DNA of 64,000 nucleotides from Enterococcus canintestini (lineage in GTDB: Bacteria; Bacillota; Bacilli; Lactobacillales; Enterococcaceae), in assembly GCF_001885735.1 (NCBI RefSeq), contig NZ_JXKG01000004.1, positions 90,140 through 154,139 on the forward strand, read 5' to 3'. The notes under the pieces were generated by a model. That model saw nothing but the letters and a program-made list of their open reading frames with translations. It had not been told where the DNA came from and searched no databases. The position numbers were made by a program, and so were the translations under genes. Positions 56,890 through 64,000 of this stretch are shown here, one piece after another. The stretch's first letter is position 1. Every line of letters begins with the position of its first letter.

Positions 56890-57594
56890 CTATGCTTTTT
56901 CGTTAAATGTAGTCCCTAAAATCGGATAGAGTTGTTCTAAAACTTTTACTTCATAAGTAGGTTTAACATCTGGTAGCAATTGTTTGGCCTCAGGATTCAG
57001 CCAGACACTGTCTAAGCCTGCGTTATTTGCCCCTTTAATATCAGAAGTTAACGAATCGCCAATGACTAAAGCTTTTTTGGCGACAAAATGGGGGATGCGG
57101 TTTGTAACATAGTCAAAATATTCTGGCATAGGTTTTTGATAACCGGTATCTTCTGAAACGAAAATATCTTTAAAATAATCAAGTAACTGCGCCTCTTTAA
57201 GCCGTTTGTATTGCGTTTGTGAAACACCATTGGTCACGACATACAAATCAGCTTTAGCCGCTAAATCGGCAATAATTGCGCGACTATTACCTAATAATTG
57301 ATGTCCTTGGGTGAGATACTCGCGATACTTCTGGTCAAGTTGTGGGCCATTAACTGTTTTACCTAAAGCAGCAAATAACTTTTCAAAGCGACCATTTGTC
57401 ACTTCTTGGCGCGTTAATTTGCCTTGTTCATAATCACGCCACAATTGATGGTTCATCGTTAGGTAGTATTCTTTTATTTCCGGTGTTAGTGGCACGTTTA
57501 AGTAGTGGAAAAGTTTTCTTAGTGCTTGATCTTCTGAGGCTTTAAAATCCAGTAACGTATCGTCTAAATCAAATAATAATGTAGAATAATTCAT
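56890..57594 (-). CDS. HAD phosphatase, YjjG type
   Basis: Protein of 234 residues with the nucleophile motif FDLDDTLLDF (near 8-17), VTNGVSQTQYKRL (motif II, near 118) and VIGDSLTSDIKGA (motif IV, near 174). The YjjG branch acts on pyrimidine nucleoside monophosphates and damaged nucleotides. The ribosome binding site is weak (GAAAGAAG). Operon order: pseudouridine synthase, this gene, udk. Confidence 0.9.
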   Translation of the reverse strand: MNYSTLLFDLDDTLLDFKASEDQALRKLFHYLNVPLTPEIKEYYLTMNHQLWRDYEQGKLTRQEVTNGRFEKLFAALGKTVNGPQLDQKYREYLTQGHQLLGNSRAIIADLAAKADLYVVTNGVSQTQYKRLKEAQLLDYFKDIFVSEDTGYQKPMPEYFDYVTNRIPHFVAKKALVIGDSLTSDIKGANNAGLDSVWLNPEAKQLLPDVKPTYEVKVLEQLYPILGTTFNEKA

Positions 57595-57608
57595 TTTTTA
57601 ACTTCTTT

Positions 57609-58331
57609 CTATCGAAAATATGGTTTTAATAATGTAAGTTGCTTCTTGGTTAGAGGGTGATAATCACCAGGTTGCGAATTTTCAGCTAAAGAAAGTGGCC
57701 CCATAGCAACTCTTCTTAAAGTGATAACTTTTTTTCCACAAGCCAAAAACATTTTTTTAACTTGATGAAACTTACCTTCTTGAATTGCTAGGCGGACAAA
57801 GCTATGACCTTTTTCTTTATTTGTAGCTAAAATTTCTAAATGGGCACCTTGGCAGCGAGTGCCATCTAAAAAGACAATTCCGGCTTGAAATGCAGCGATA
57901 TCTTTAGCGGTGACAATGTCATTAATCCACGCTTCATATACTTTTGTTACTTTTTTTTCTGGATGTAGCAAGTCGTAACCGAGTTGTCCGTTGTTTGTTA
58001 AAAGTAATAATCCAGAAGTATCACGATCCAATCGCCCGACGGCATATAAATCAATACGCTGATCTTTTAAAGTTAAACAATCAAAAACTGTCTGATGTTT
58101 CTGATCGCTATTGGCCGTTACTACACCTGCTGGTTTATCTAGTAAATAATAAACCTCATTAGTGAAAAGTTCTTTTCCGGCCACTATAATTTTATGAATC
58201 CGACTATCAACGTTTTTGTTTTGTTGTGTTTCTTCGCGCCCATCGACTGTGACTTGTCCGCTTAAAAAAAGGCGCTTCATTTCTTTGCGACTTGTATGCA
58301 AATTATCTTCAATTAATTTATCTAAACGCAT
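57609..58331 (-). CDS. Ribosomal pseudouridine synthase (RsuA/RluB family)
   Basis: Protein of 240 residues: an S4 domain at the N-terminus (MRLDKLIEDNLHTSRKEMKRLFLSGQVTVDG) and the catalytic domain with the Asp in GRLDRDTSGLLLLTN near 102-116 and KVTKVYEAW. It converts uridine to pseudouridine in small or large subunit rRNA; the exact site cannot be told. ATG 58331 follows AAGGAG. First gene of the three-gene operon. Confidence 0.9.
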   Translation of the reverse strand: MRLDKLIEDNLHTSRKEMKRLFLSGQVTVDGREETQQNKNVDSRIHKIIVAGKELFTNEVYYLLDKPAGVVTANSDQKHQTVFDCLTLKDQRIDLYAVGRLDRDTSGLLLLTNNGQLGYDLLHPEKKVTKVYEAWINDIVTAKDIAAFQAGIVFLDGTRCQGAHLEILATNKEKGHSFVRLAIQEGKFHQVKKMFLACGKKVITLRRVAMGPLSLAENSQPGDYHPLTKKQLTLLKPYFR

Positions 58332-58410
58332 ATTTACTCCTTTATTCAGTAGCAAAGTCTCATCTATTATAGCGGAAAATAGATAATTTCACAGCAAAAC
58401 AGCACTTTCC

Positions 58411-58639
58411 TTGACTTAAATTTAAATAAGGCCTAAGGTTAAATAGTAAAGTAAATAAAGTTTCTCATACACACAGCGTTACGACCTGGTGGAGAAAGTT
58501 TTAACCGACTTTGACAGGACAGTTGTGCATACGACTGTCCTTTTGCGTATTTTTATACGCACCACACTGATGTGCTGAGTAACAAATTTGCTTTTAAAGA
58601 TTACCGCATATGCGGCCAAAATTTAGGAGGAATTTAGTT
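58411..58639 (+). promoter_or_regulatory. rplY promoter and structured leader
   Basis: TTGACT (58411-58416), 17 bases, TAAGGT (58434-58439), then a leader of about 190 bases with four hairpins: GGACAGT / ACTGTCC (58517-58540), GCGTAT / ATACGC (58545-58560), GCAC / GTGC (near 58559-58575) and the palindrome CCGCATATGCGG (58604-58615), the last 10 bases before the ribosome binding site. No gene lies here. Confidence 0.55.
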
Positions 58640-59245
58640 ATGGCAGTAAAATTGAATGTAGAAAAAAGAGCAATCCGTCCCCGTTCCCTACGCAACAAAT
58701 TGCGTCACGAAGGAAAAGTACCGGCAATTGTCAATGGTTATCAAATTGAAAGTACACCTGTTGCAGTTGATGCGGCGGCTCTTGAAAAAATTTATCGTGA
58801 ACACGGCGCGAATGCTGTTATCGTTTTAAGTATTGACGGCAAAAACGTGAACACACTTGTCCGCGGCACACAATCAGATACTTTTACTAAAAAATTAACT
58901 CACGTTGAATTCTTGTCAGTAAATATGACAGAAGAAACTGAAGTGGAAGCTGAAGTTTTACTTGTCGGCGAAGCTGCAGGTGTCAAAGCTGGCGGTGTGT
59001 TGACACAAACACTATACAACGTGCTTGTTTCTGCAACTCCAGATAAATTACCAGAACGAATTGAAGTAGATGTTACAGGTCTTGAAATCGGGGATGCTTT
59101 AACTGTTGCTGATTTACCAAAAGAAGCAGACTTTACAATCGTTACAGACCCTGAAGAACAAATTGTAGCTGTTAGTGAAGCACAAGCAGAAGAAGAACCA
59201 GAAGAAGAAACGGAAGCACCAGCTGAACCAGCTGACGCTGAATAA
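58640..59245 (+). CDS. rplY: 50S ribosomal protein L25 (CTC form)
   Basis: Protein of 201 residues: an N-terminal 5S rRNA-binding domain (RSLRNKLRHEGKVPAIVNGYQ) and a C-terminal TL5 beta domain, ending in an acidic tail (EEEPEEETEAPAEPADAE). The long CTC form is a general stress protein in Bacillus and part of the ribosome. ATG 58640 follows GGAGGAA; the upstream ATG at 58610 lies in the palindrome of the leader. Confidence 0.95.
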   Translation: MAVKLNVEKRAIRPRSLRNKLRHEGKVPAIVNGYQIESTPVAVDAAALEKIYREHGANAVIVLSIDGKNVNTLVRGTQSDTFTKKLTHVEFLSVNMTEETEVEAEVLLVGEAAGVKAGGVLTQTLYNVLVSATPDKLPERIEVDVTGLEIGDALTVADLPKEADFTIVTDPEEQIVAVSEAQAEEEPEEETEAPAEPADAE

Positions 59246-59266
59246 TTTTTATTACGTAAAGTAAGT

Positions 59267-59297
59267 AAAGCGCCGCTGATTGCGGTGCTTTTTTTAT
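59267..59297 (+). terminator. Terminator of rplY
   Basis: AAAGCGCCGC / GCGGTGCTTT stem (one G-T pair) and a T run. Confidence 0.9.
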
Positions 59298-59393
59298 AGC
59301 CATAAGAAAAATAGGGGATTTTCGTCTATCAAGAAAAATCTTTAGGGAATTTAAAAAAAGCTTTGACAAATTCTTTTTATAAGTGCAATTTTT

Positions 59394-59421
59394 TTGCATT
59401 CTTACTTATTTAAAGTATGAT
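59394..59421 (+). promoter_or_regulatory. Promoter of the DUF960 gene
   Basis: TTGCAT (59394-59399), 16-base spacer, TATGAT (59416-59421), about 100 bases before the start codon. Confidence 0.5.
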
Positions 59422-59524
59422 AGATATAGAATCATTACTGATGTTTTCCCTACGCGTGAAGATGGCAAAAGCTATTTAAAAAAAGATACTAACGTAGTGA
59501 ACACAGCCTTAGGAGGTTTTGAAT

Positions 59525-59851
59525 TTGTTTGAAGTATTTGATAAAAAACGCAGTCGCTTTGCTTCTGTTGGCGTTGTTTCCAGTATGCCTGGAGAATTAA
59601 TTGACAGCATTTGGTTCATTATCGACCTTGATTTAAAAGGGGTAGTACCTTTGAATAATTTAATCGCTTTTGAATTGCTTAACCACGATGGTAAAGTGAC
59701 CATGCATTTTTCTCAAGAAAACAGTGAAGTTGAAATGGATATTGATTTACCATTTTTATTTTCTTATGAATTGCCGCAAGAAGTTTATGCTTATGATGAC
59801 GGCAAACAACAAACGATTTTGTTACCAAGTGAAACAAAATACCAAAAGTAA
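59525..59851 (+). CDS. DUF960 family protein
   Basis: Protein of 108 residues matching the DUF960 pattern known in staphylococci, streptococci and enterococci (RFASVGVVSSMPGELIDSIWFIIDLDLKGVVPLNNLIAFELLNHDGKVTMHFSQE). Function is unknown; it is acidic and probably cytoplasmic. TTG 59525 is eight bases after AGGAGG; TTG 59519 is too close to that site. Confidence 0.85.
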   Translation: MFEVFDKKRSRFASVGVVSSMPGELIDSIWFIIDLDLKGVVPLNNLIAFELLNHDGKVTMHFSQENSEVEMDIDLPFLFSYELPQEVYAYDDGKQQTILLPSETKYQK

Positions 59852-59862
59852 ATATCTATCAT

Positions 59863-59895
59863 AAACTCTCGCCTGATCAGGTGAGAGTTTCTTTT
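59863..59895 (+). terminator. Terminator of the DUF960 gene
   Basis: AACTCTCGCC / GGTGAGAGTT stem around TGATCA, then T residues. Confidence 0.9.
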
Positions 59896-59971
59896 ATCGG
59901 ATAAGAATGTTGATTAAGTGAGTATTTACTGAAATTAACTGTGTTCATAATCGTTTGAAAAAAGAAAAGAT

Positions 59972-60000
59972 TGACAAGGGAACGTTTTAAAGGTAGAGTA
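59972..60000 (+). promoter_or_regulatory. Promoter of the orphan structured RNA
   Basis: TTGACA (59972-59977), 17-base spacer, TAGAGT (59995-60000); predicted start of transcription about 60006. No coding frame follows. Confidence 0.65.
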
Positions 60001-60005
60001 GTGGA

Positions 60006-60181
60006 CATGCGATGAGTCGATAAGACCAACTCGTTTGGTCGAATCAAACAGCGACACCAGAAGGAAACTTCACTGCCGGATTTGCAGGGTGTTGGAAGCA
60101 AAGTAGTGGACGACGGAGCTTCTGCCAATTTTGGTACTGGTTAAAAACAGTTCTAAGGTTCTTCCTTAGAACTGTTTTTAT
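60006..60181 (+). ncRNA. Orphan structured small RNA of unknown family
   Basis: About 175 bases between a good promoter and a strong terminator (AAAACAGTTCTAAGG / CCTTAGAACTGTTTT, 60144-60178). Internal pairing: GACCAA / TTGGTC (60024-60040); a CACC / GGTG stem (60055-60091) holding GAAG-GAAA-CTTC and CTGC / GCAG hairpins; TTGGAAGC with GCTTC then CCAA (60092-60128). AGTGGAC occurs twice. It does not look like tmRNA, RNase P or SRP RNA; 6S RNA I can neither confirm nor exclude. Confidence 0.6.
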
Positions 60182-60297
60182 TTTAGTGAATTTTACGCGA
60201 AAGCGACAATTTAATTTAAGCTAAGTGATTCTGACATTTCATTTATTTGAAAGTAGAGAGGTTGTGACAGAAGCTACTTCTAGCACAACGTTTATAA

Positions 60298-60341
60298 AAA
60301 AAGAGGCTGGATGACAAAAACTCGTCATACAGCCTCTTTTT
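60298..60341 (-). terminator. Terminator of the PTS operon
   Basis: AAAGAGGCTG / CAGCCTCTTT with an inner ATGAC / GTCAT pair and T residues on the minus strand. Confidence 0.92.
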
Positions 60342-60376
60342 ATTTATGATACCAGTAGTAAATAATTATGTTTGAA

Positions 60377-61783
60377 TTATTGTGCTTTTTCAGCCGCATA
60401 CGCAGCGTTACGTTTTTTCATTTCACGTGCATACCAGACAAAGATTAATAGGTAAGCGACTAAAGCTAAAGCTGCATATAAGACAAAAGTAATTTCGCCT
60501 TGAGAAGCGTTACCGACTAGATAAGCTAAGAATTTTTCAACAGGACCTTCCATTGTTGTGTGTGAGATTAAAGCATCTGCACTTAATCCTTTAGGGAAAG
60601 CGCCGACTTTTTTAGCTGTTTCGGTAATAAATGGCGCCATTAAGGTACCGGACCATAAGAAGACAGGTAATTCGATTGCACCGATAACGATCATTCGAAT
60701 TAGTTTACCACGAGTTACAACTAATAATGCTGGGGTAACACCCATTGCGATAATACCGCCTAATGGTAGTAATTTGTTGCCAGGTAAAATCATAGCTTCT
60801 AATAACATAATTGGGGCTAAAACGTTAGCTGCAGCCCAAATTTCAGCGCGACCAGCGATAAATGGCCAGTCTAAGCCAATGTTTAAAGTACGACCTTTTA
60901 ATTTGTTGCTGGCAAAATCAGTAATACCTTGTGAAAGTGGTTCAACCGCAGCAATAAACCAAGCGCCAATCATTGAGAATAACTCCAAACAGGTTGCAGC
61001 TGTGAAAGCTAGTGCAAAAATTTGAGTTGGTGTTTGACCAGCTAACATCCCAACGAAAATCCCTAAGTAAATCCCAATGGCAAATTTAGACCCCCAAAAA
61101 CCGATTTTGCTGTTTAATTTAGCTGCGTCAAAATCGTATTTATCTAACCATGGGAATAATTTGTCAAAAATTTTATCAAAAACCATAATGATTGGATTCA
61201 TCATATAATTCATATGTGTCGTGGTCATAGGGTTTGTATCGGGTGCATTTAATAAGTCGTTAAATGTTGGTTTCATCAAATCAGAGTTGATAATTTTTAA
61301 TACGCCGATGAAGATAACCAATGCTGTTGCGATAAATAAGTTGGCACCACAAAAGATTGCAAATAAACCGACGATTGATAAGTGCCAAATATCAAAAATA
61401 TCCACGTCCAATGTGTTGGTGCGATTTAAAACTAACATTACGATGTTTACAATCACCATAATTAATAAGAAATAAAGTGTATAAGGTGATCCCCAAGTAA
61501 TAGTAGCAAGAGGAGCCCAACCAACGTCTGTAATGTTTAATGAAAGACCAGTTCGTTCAACAAAAGATTGCATGGCATCAGCAAATGATGTCGATAAAAT
61601 ATTAATAATGGCTCCGATACCAGTTAATGCAATCCCCAGTTTTAAACCGCCTTCTAGCGCTTTGGTGAATTTTACTTTGAATAGTAGTGCAATTAGCGTC
61701 AAAACAATTGTCATTAAAGGGGCAGCTCCCAAGTTAATTAAAGGCTGGAAGACTGTATTGGCTAAATCAATAATTGTACTCAT
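60377..61783 (-). CDS. PTS galactitol-type EIIC
   Basis: Membrane protein of 468 residues with about ten to twelve helices and the GatC-type sequence (GGLKLGIALTGIGAIINILSTSF near 45; GWAPLATITWGSPYTLYF near 88; LNIGLDWPFIAGRAEIWAAANVLAP near 295). It is the channel of a galactitol/ascorbate-like PTS; the true sugar is unknown. Last gene of the operon IIA-IIB-IIB-IIC. AGGAGAAGA before the ATG. Confidence 0.9.
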   Translation of the reverse strand: MSTIIDLANTVFQPLINLGAAPLMTIVLTLIALLFKVKFTKALEGGLKLGIALTGIGAIINILSTSFADAMQSFVERTGLSLNITDVGWAPLATITWGSPYTLYFLLIMVIVNIVMLVLNRTNTLDVDIFDIWHLSIVGLFAIFCGANLFIATALVIFIGVLKIINSDLMKPTFNDLLNAPDTNPMTTTHMNYMMNPIIMVFDKIFDKLFPWLDKYDFDAAKLNSKIGFWGSKFAIGIYLGIFVGMLAGQTPTQIFALAFTAATCLELFSMIGAWFIAAVEPLSQGITDFASNKLKGRTLNIGLDWPFIAGRAEIWAAANVLAPIMLLEAMILPGNKLLPLGGIIAMGVTPALLVVTRGKLIRMIVIGAIELPVFLWSGTLMAPFITETAKKVGAFPKGLSADALISHTTMEGPVEKFLAYLVGNASQGEITFVLYAALALVAYLLIFVWYAREMKKRNAAYAAEKAQ

Positions 61784-61852
61784 CTTTTCTTCTCCTCTGT
61801 CTTTGTGTAAACGGAGCAGCGGCTAAGTCAGTGTGCTCCGTTTCACAAAAAA

Positions 61853-62155
61853 TTATTTTTGCACTTGTTTAATAGCGGCTTCCATTTGAGCATAAACAGG
61901 CTCAGCCATAGCTGGAATGCGGTAAAGAATTGCACCAGCATCAACGACAGGAATATTAACCGGGAAACCTAAATCAGTGTTGGCAATTTGTGCGAAGATA
62001 TCATAGTGAGACAACATTTCTTCATTAATGTCTTTAATCATAACTGCATCACAACTTACTTGATAACCGCGTTTTTTCAATTCGCTTTCTAAAGCGCTTT
62101 TAATTTGGTGGCTGGAATTAACCCCTGCGCCACATGCTGCTAAAATTTTGACCAT
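61853..62155 (-). CDS. PTS EIIB, second copy
   Basis: Protein of 100 residues with the active Cys8 in ILAACGAGVNSS. It accepts phosphate from EIIA and hands it to the sugar at EIIC. It differs from the neighbouring copy by one residue (Ala instead of Thr at 93) and about 12 bases of 303, nearly all silent. It has its own ribosome binding site (AAAGGAAG). Both copies look intact. Confidence 0.92.
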   Translation of the reverse strand: MVKILAACGAGVNSSHQIKSALESELKKRGYQVSCDAVMIKDINEEMLSHYDIFAQIANTDLGFPVNIPVVDAGAILYRIPAMAEPVYAQMEAAIKQVQK

Positions 62156-62187
62156 CTTTTTTTCTTCCTTTCTTAATTAAAGTAAGC

Positions 62188-62490
62188 TTATTTTTGGACT
62201 TGTTTAATAGCTGTTTCCATTTGAGCATAAACAGGTTCGGCCATGGCTGGAATGCGGTAAAGAATTGCACCAGCGTCAACGACAGGAATATTAACCGGGA
62301 AACCTAAATCAGTGTTGGCAATTTGGGCGAAAATGTCATAGTGAGATAACATTTCTTCATTAATGTCTTTAATCATAACTGCATCACAACTTACTTGATA
62401 ACCACGTTTTTTCAATTCGCTTTCTAAAGCGCTTTTAATTTGGTGGCTGGAATTAACCCCTGCGCCACATGCTGCTAAAATTTTGACCAT
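62188..62490 (-). CDS. PTS EIIB, first copy
   Basis: Protein of 100 residues, Cys8 in ILAACGAGVNSS as phosphorylation site. It starts five bases after the EIIA gene, with its ribosome binding site (AAAGGAG) inside the EIIA coding end. It forms a near-identical tandem pair with the copy at 61853. One copy would suffice for a standard galactitol-type PTS. Confidence 0.92.
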   Translation of the reverse strand: MVKILAACGAGVNSSHQIKSALESELKKRGYQVSCDAVMIKDINEEMLSHYDIFAQIANTDLGFPVNIPVVDAGAILYRIPAMAEPVYAQMETAIKQVQK

Positions 62491-62495
62491 TCTAA

Positions 62496-62987
62496 TTACT
62501 CTCCTTTAAAATTTTCTACTAAAAATTGATAAATTTGATTTGGATCTTCATAAGTGAAGAATTCCAGCATTTGTTTACGATCTGTTGCATTAATAAAATC
62601 CATAATATCGGCTAATAATCCCGCTTGTGCTTCGCCATCTTCGTTTAAAATCATAAATAAAAATGAAACCGATAGTTCCTCATCAGGACTAATCATATTA
62701 TGAAACTTAATTTTATGGTTTAGTTTAACTGGAACGATTCGAGTTGTTTTGACGAATTCGCTTTCAGTATGGGGGATAGCAATATTCGGTAATGTTGCAT
62801 CAACTGGGGTCATATCTAATCCAGTTGGATAGTTTAATTCACGTTCAATTAAATTCACGATAAAATCAGCTGTTACTAAATCTTTTTTTAATAGGTCTTG
62901 ATAAACTTCATTAAAAACTTCTTCTTGGTTTGTTTTATCAGAAATATAAACAGTGTCTGGTGCGAAGATTTCTTTTTTGTTCCCCAC
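62496..62987 (-). CDS. PTS EIIA, fructose/mannitol type (PTS_EIIA_2)
   Basis: Protein of 163 residues with the phosphorylated His73 in NIAIPHTES and the conserved LNYPTGLDM segment before it. It takes phosphate from HPr. GTG start with AGGAGGAG upstream. First gene of the operon; the promoter lies in the divergent region shared with the DeoR gene. Confidence 0.92.
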   Translation of the reverse strand: MGNKKEIFAPDTVYISDKTNQEEVFNEVYQDLLKKDLVTADFIVNLIERELNYPTGLDMTPVDATLPNIAIPHTESEFVKTTRIVPVKLNHKIKFHNMISPDEELSVSFLFMILNEDGEAQAGLLADIMDFINATDRKQMLEFFTYEDPNQIYQFLVENFKGE

Positions 62988-63045
62988 TATAACTCCTCCT
63001 GTTCGCTTTTGTTTAATAGTGTGTTTAAATCTTGCTTACACTCAT

Positions 63046-63073
63046 ATTATAATCGCTTTCAAACGCTTGTCAA
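63046..63073 (-). promoter_or_regulatory. PTS operon promoter overlapped by a cre site
   Basis: On the minus strand TTGACA (63068-63073), 16 bases, TATAAT (63046-63051), both consensus. TGAAAGCGATTATA (63048-63061) overlaps the -10 box and matches the CcpA consensus at 13 of 14 positions. Confidence 0.85.
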
Positions 63074-63115
63074 CTAAATTTCGAAATAAAATAAACATAA
63101 AATCGTTGTTTGTTG

Positions 63116-63144
63116 TTGAAAAATGTTTTGTTCTGTTTTAATAT
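63116..63144 (+). promoter_or_regulatory. Promoter of the DeoR-type regulator gene
   Basis: TTGAAA (63116-63121), 17-base spacer, TAATAT (63139-63144), close to the start codon. Confidence 0.6.
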
Positions 63145-63165
63145 GAGGATGAAAGGAGGATGCAT

Positions 63166-63960
63166 ATGCTTAAAAGTGAACGACAACGTTCCATATTAGA
63201 GCTTTGTGAACAACATGGTGTGATTACTGTTCAATTTGTTCGAAAAAATTTGCATGTCTCTGATATGACGATTCGCCGTGATTTAGAAGAATTGGCGCAG
63301 CAAGATAAAATTATCCGTGTTCACGGTGGCGCGCAGAGTAAATCTTTTGCGGCAGGAGCAAGTACTGCCAGTGAAATGAAGACTGCAGCTTTAGATGATT
63401 TGGAACTTTCACATCTGGAAAAAAAACGCATTAGTATAGAAGAAAAAGATTACATTGCAAAACAAGCGGTGCAATTTATTGAATCAGGAGATACGATTTT
63501 TTTAGGTTCAGGGACGACGATTGAATTGATGACAAAATATTTAATCAATCGCGATCTGCGTGTTGTGACCAATAGTTTGCCGGTTTTTAATTTACTACAA
63601 GAAAATGAACAATTAGATTTGTATCTAGTTGGAGGTTCTTACCGTAAGAAGACAGGCGCTTTTGTGGGTTCAATTGCCAACGAGACCATACAAAAATTGA
63701 GTATTGAGAAAGCTTTTGTGGGCGTGAACGGACTAATGGCAGAATATGTATCAACTTTCAATATTGAAGAAGGTAAGTTTCAACAATTAGTTTTGAATCA
63801 GGCCAAAAAACGTTACTTAGTGGCTGATGCACATAAATTTAATCGAAGTGATTTTTATAACTTTTTCAATTTACGAGATATAGATGCCTTATTTACGGAT
63901 AAAAGTATTGAAGAAGCTGTCAAAAATAAATACCAACAATATACGACTATCTATAGTTAG
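63166..63960 (+). CDS. DeoR-family regulator
   Basis: Protein of 264 residues: N-terminal winged helix (RQRSILELCEQHGVITVQFVRKNLHVSDMTIRRDLEELAQQDKIIRVHGGA, about 5-56) and a DeoR C-terminal sensor domain (DTIFLGSGTTIELMTKYL near 110; FVGVNGL near 183). It binds a sugar phosphate and likely represses the divergent PTS operon. ATG 63166 is six bases after AGGAGG; ATG 63160 abuts the site. Another gene follows on the same strand. Confidence 0.92.
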   Translation: MLKSERQRSILELCEQHGVITVQFVRKNLHVSDMTIRRDLEELAQQDKIIRVHGGAQSKSFAAGASTASEMKTAALDDLELSHLEKKRISIEEKDYIAKQAVQFIESGDTIFLGSGTTIELMTKYLINRDLRVVTNSLPVFNLLQENEQLDLYLVGGSYRKKTGAFVGSIANETIQKLSIEKAFVGVNGLMAEYVSTFNIEEGKFQQLVLNQAKKRYLVADAHKFNRSDFYNFFNLRDIDALFTDKSIEEAVKNKYQQYTTIYS

Positions 63961-63990
63961 CCAATTAGATAGTAAAAAGGAGGAAATATG

Positions 63991-64000
63991 ATGCGTGTTG
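63991..64000 (+). CDS. Start of a further gene, cut by the window edge
   Basis: AAGGAGG (63977-63983) followed by ATG at 63988 and 63991; the second has the better spacing (seven bases). Only the first codons (MRV) are visible. The position behind the DeoR gene suggests a sugar metabolism gene of the same operon; product unknown. Confidence 0.5.

Noticed and set aside
60128..60178. T-box riboswitch suggested by TTTTGGTACTGG before a terminator
   Set aside because: The conserved GGGTGGTACC-type T-box and specifier structure are missing, and no gene follows on that strand.
60558..61025. Antisense open frame of 155 codons within the EIIC gene
   Set aside because: Shadow of a hydrophobic coding sequence; no start signals.

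Overview
The window is AT-rich bacterial DNA with Firmicute-type signals: strong AGGAGG-like ribosome binding sites, many TTG and GTG starts, and hairpin-plus-T terminators. Gene content and order (ymdB-ymcA-mutS-mutL, ruvA-ruvB, Mga-like regulators, PTS operons, a BusR-BusAB osmolyte system, a biotin-dependent decarboxylase set) fit Lactobacillales, most likely Enterococcus or a close relative. Species cannot be fixed from this window. It looks like ordinary chromosome: I found no prophage, insertion sequence, CRISPR array, tRNA or rRNA.

Layout. 1-2294: end of an amidohydrolase, a GNAT acetyltransferase, a HesB-like protein and a phosphoesterase. 2353-7081: glpF, HU, bioY with a BirA-type operator, a small anchored protein, rpsD with its long leader, and a formate/nitrite channel. 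7270-9138: alkylation repair, HAD phosphatase and methylglyoxal synthase as one operon. 9296-15319: ymdB, ymcA, mutS, mutL. 15401-16005: a striking array of five ~112-base hairpin repeats. 16092-22423: a large unknown membrane protein, maf, msrB, then ruvA-ruvB-tetR-phosphatase. 22470-29083: a possible C-rich-loop sRNA, a metallopeptidase, an Mga-like regulator, brnQ, a TMEM175-type channel and an amino-acid permease, with CodY-like boxes at brnQ and the permease. 29114-31968: an amino-acid ABC importer behind a lysine riboswitch. 32261-36616: a small membrane protein, a DMT transporter, the sir2 - acetyltransferase/chorismate mutase fusion - niaR operon, and def. 36761-40849: MurNAc salvage operon (mupG, murQ, murP). 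41153-44970: busR and a glycine betaine ABC transporter. 45067-49524: RpiR regulator, azoreductase, rpsO, pnp. 49832-53660: methyltransferase, MATE exporter with a leader terminator, Mga-like regulator, GlsB/YeaQ protein. 53709-55987: a three-gene decarboxylase cluster lacking its usual membrane beta subunit. 56154-59851: udk, HAD, pseudouridine synthase, rplY, DUF960. 60006-60181: an orphan structured RNA. 60298-64000: galactitol-type PTS operon with a duplicated IIB gene and a divergent DeoR regulator.

How it fits together. Nutrient sensing recurs: CodY-like boxes on amino-acid transport, cre-like sites on three carbon operons (MurNAc, decarboxylase, galactitol-type PTS), BirA control of biotin uptake next to biotin-using genes, lysine sensing by RNA, and probable c-di-AMP control of osmolyte uptake. 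RNA-level control is also dense: leaders before rpsD, rpsO, pnp, rplY, the MATE gene and the lysine transporter, plus two possible sRNAs. Promoter, operator and RNA calls were made by eye; start codons were chosen from ribosome binding site spacing and family N-termini.
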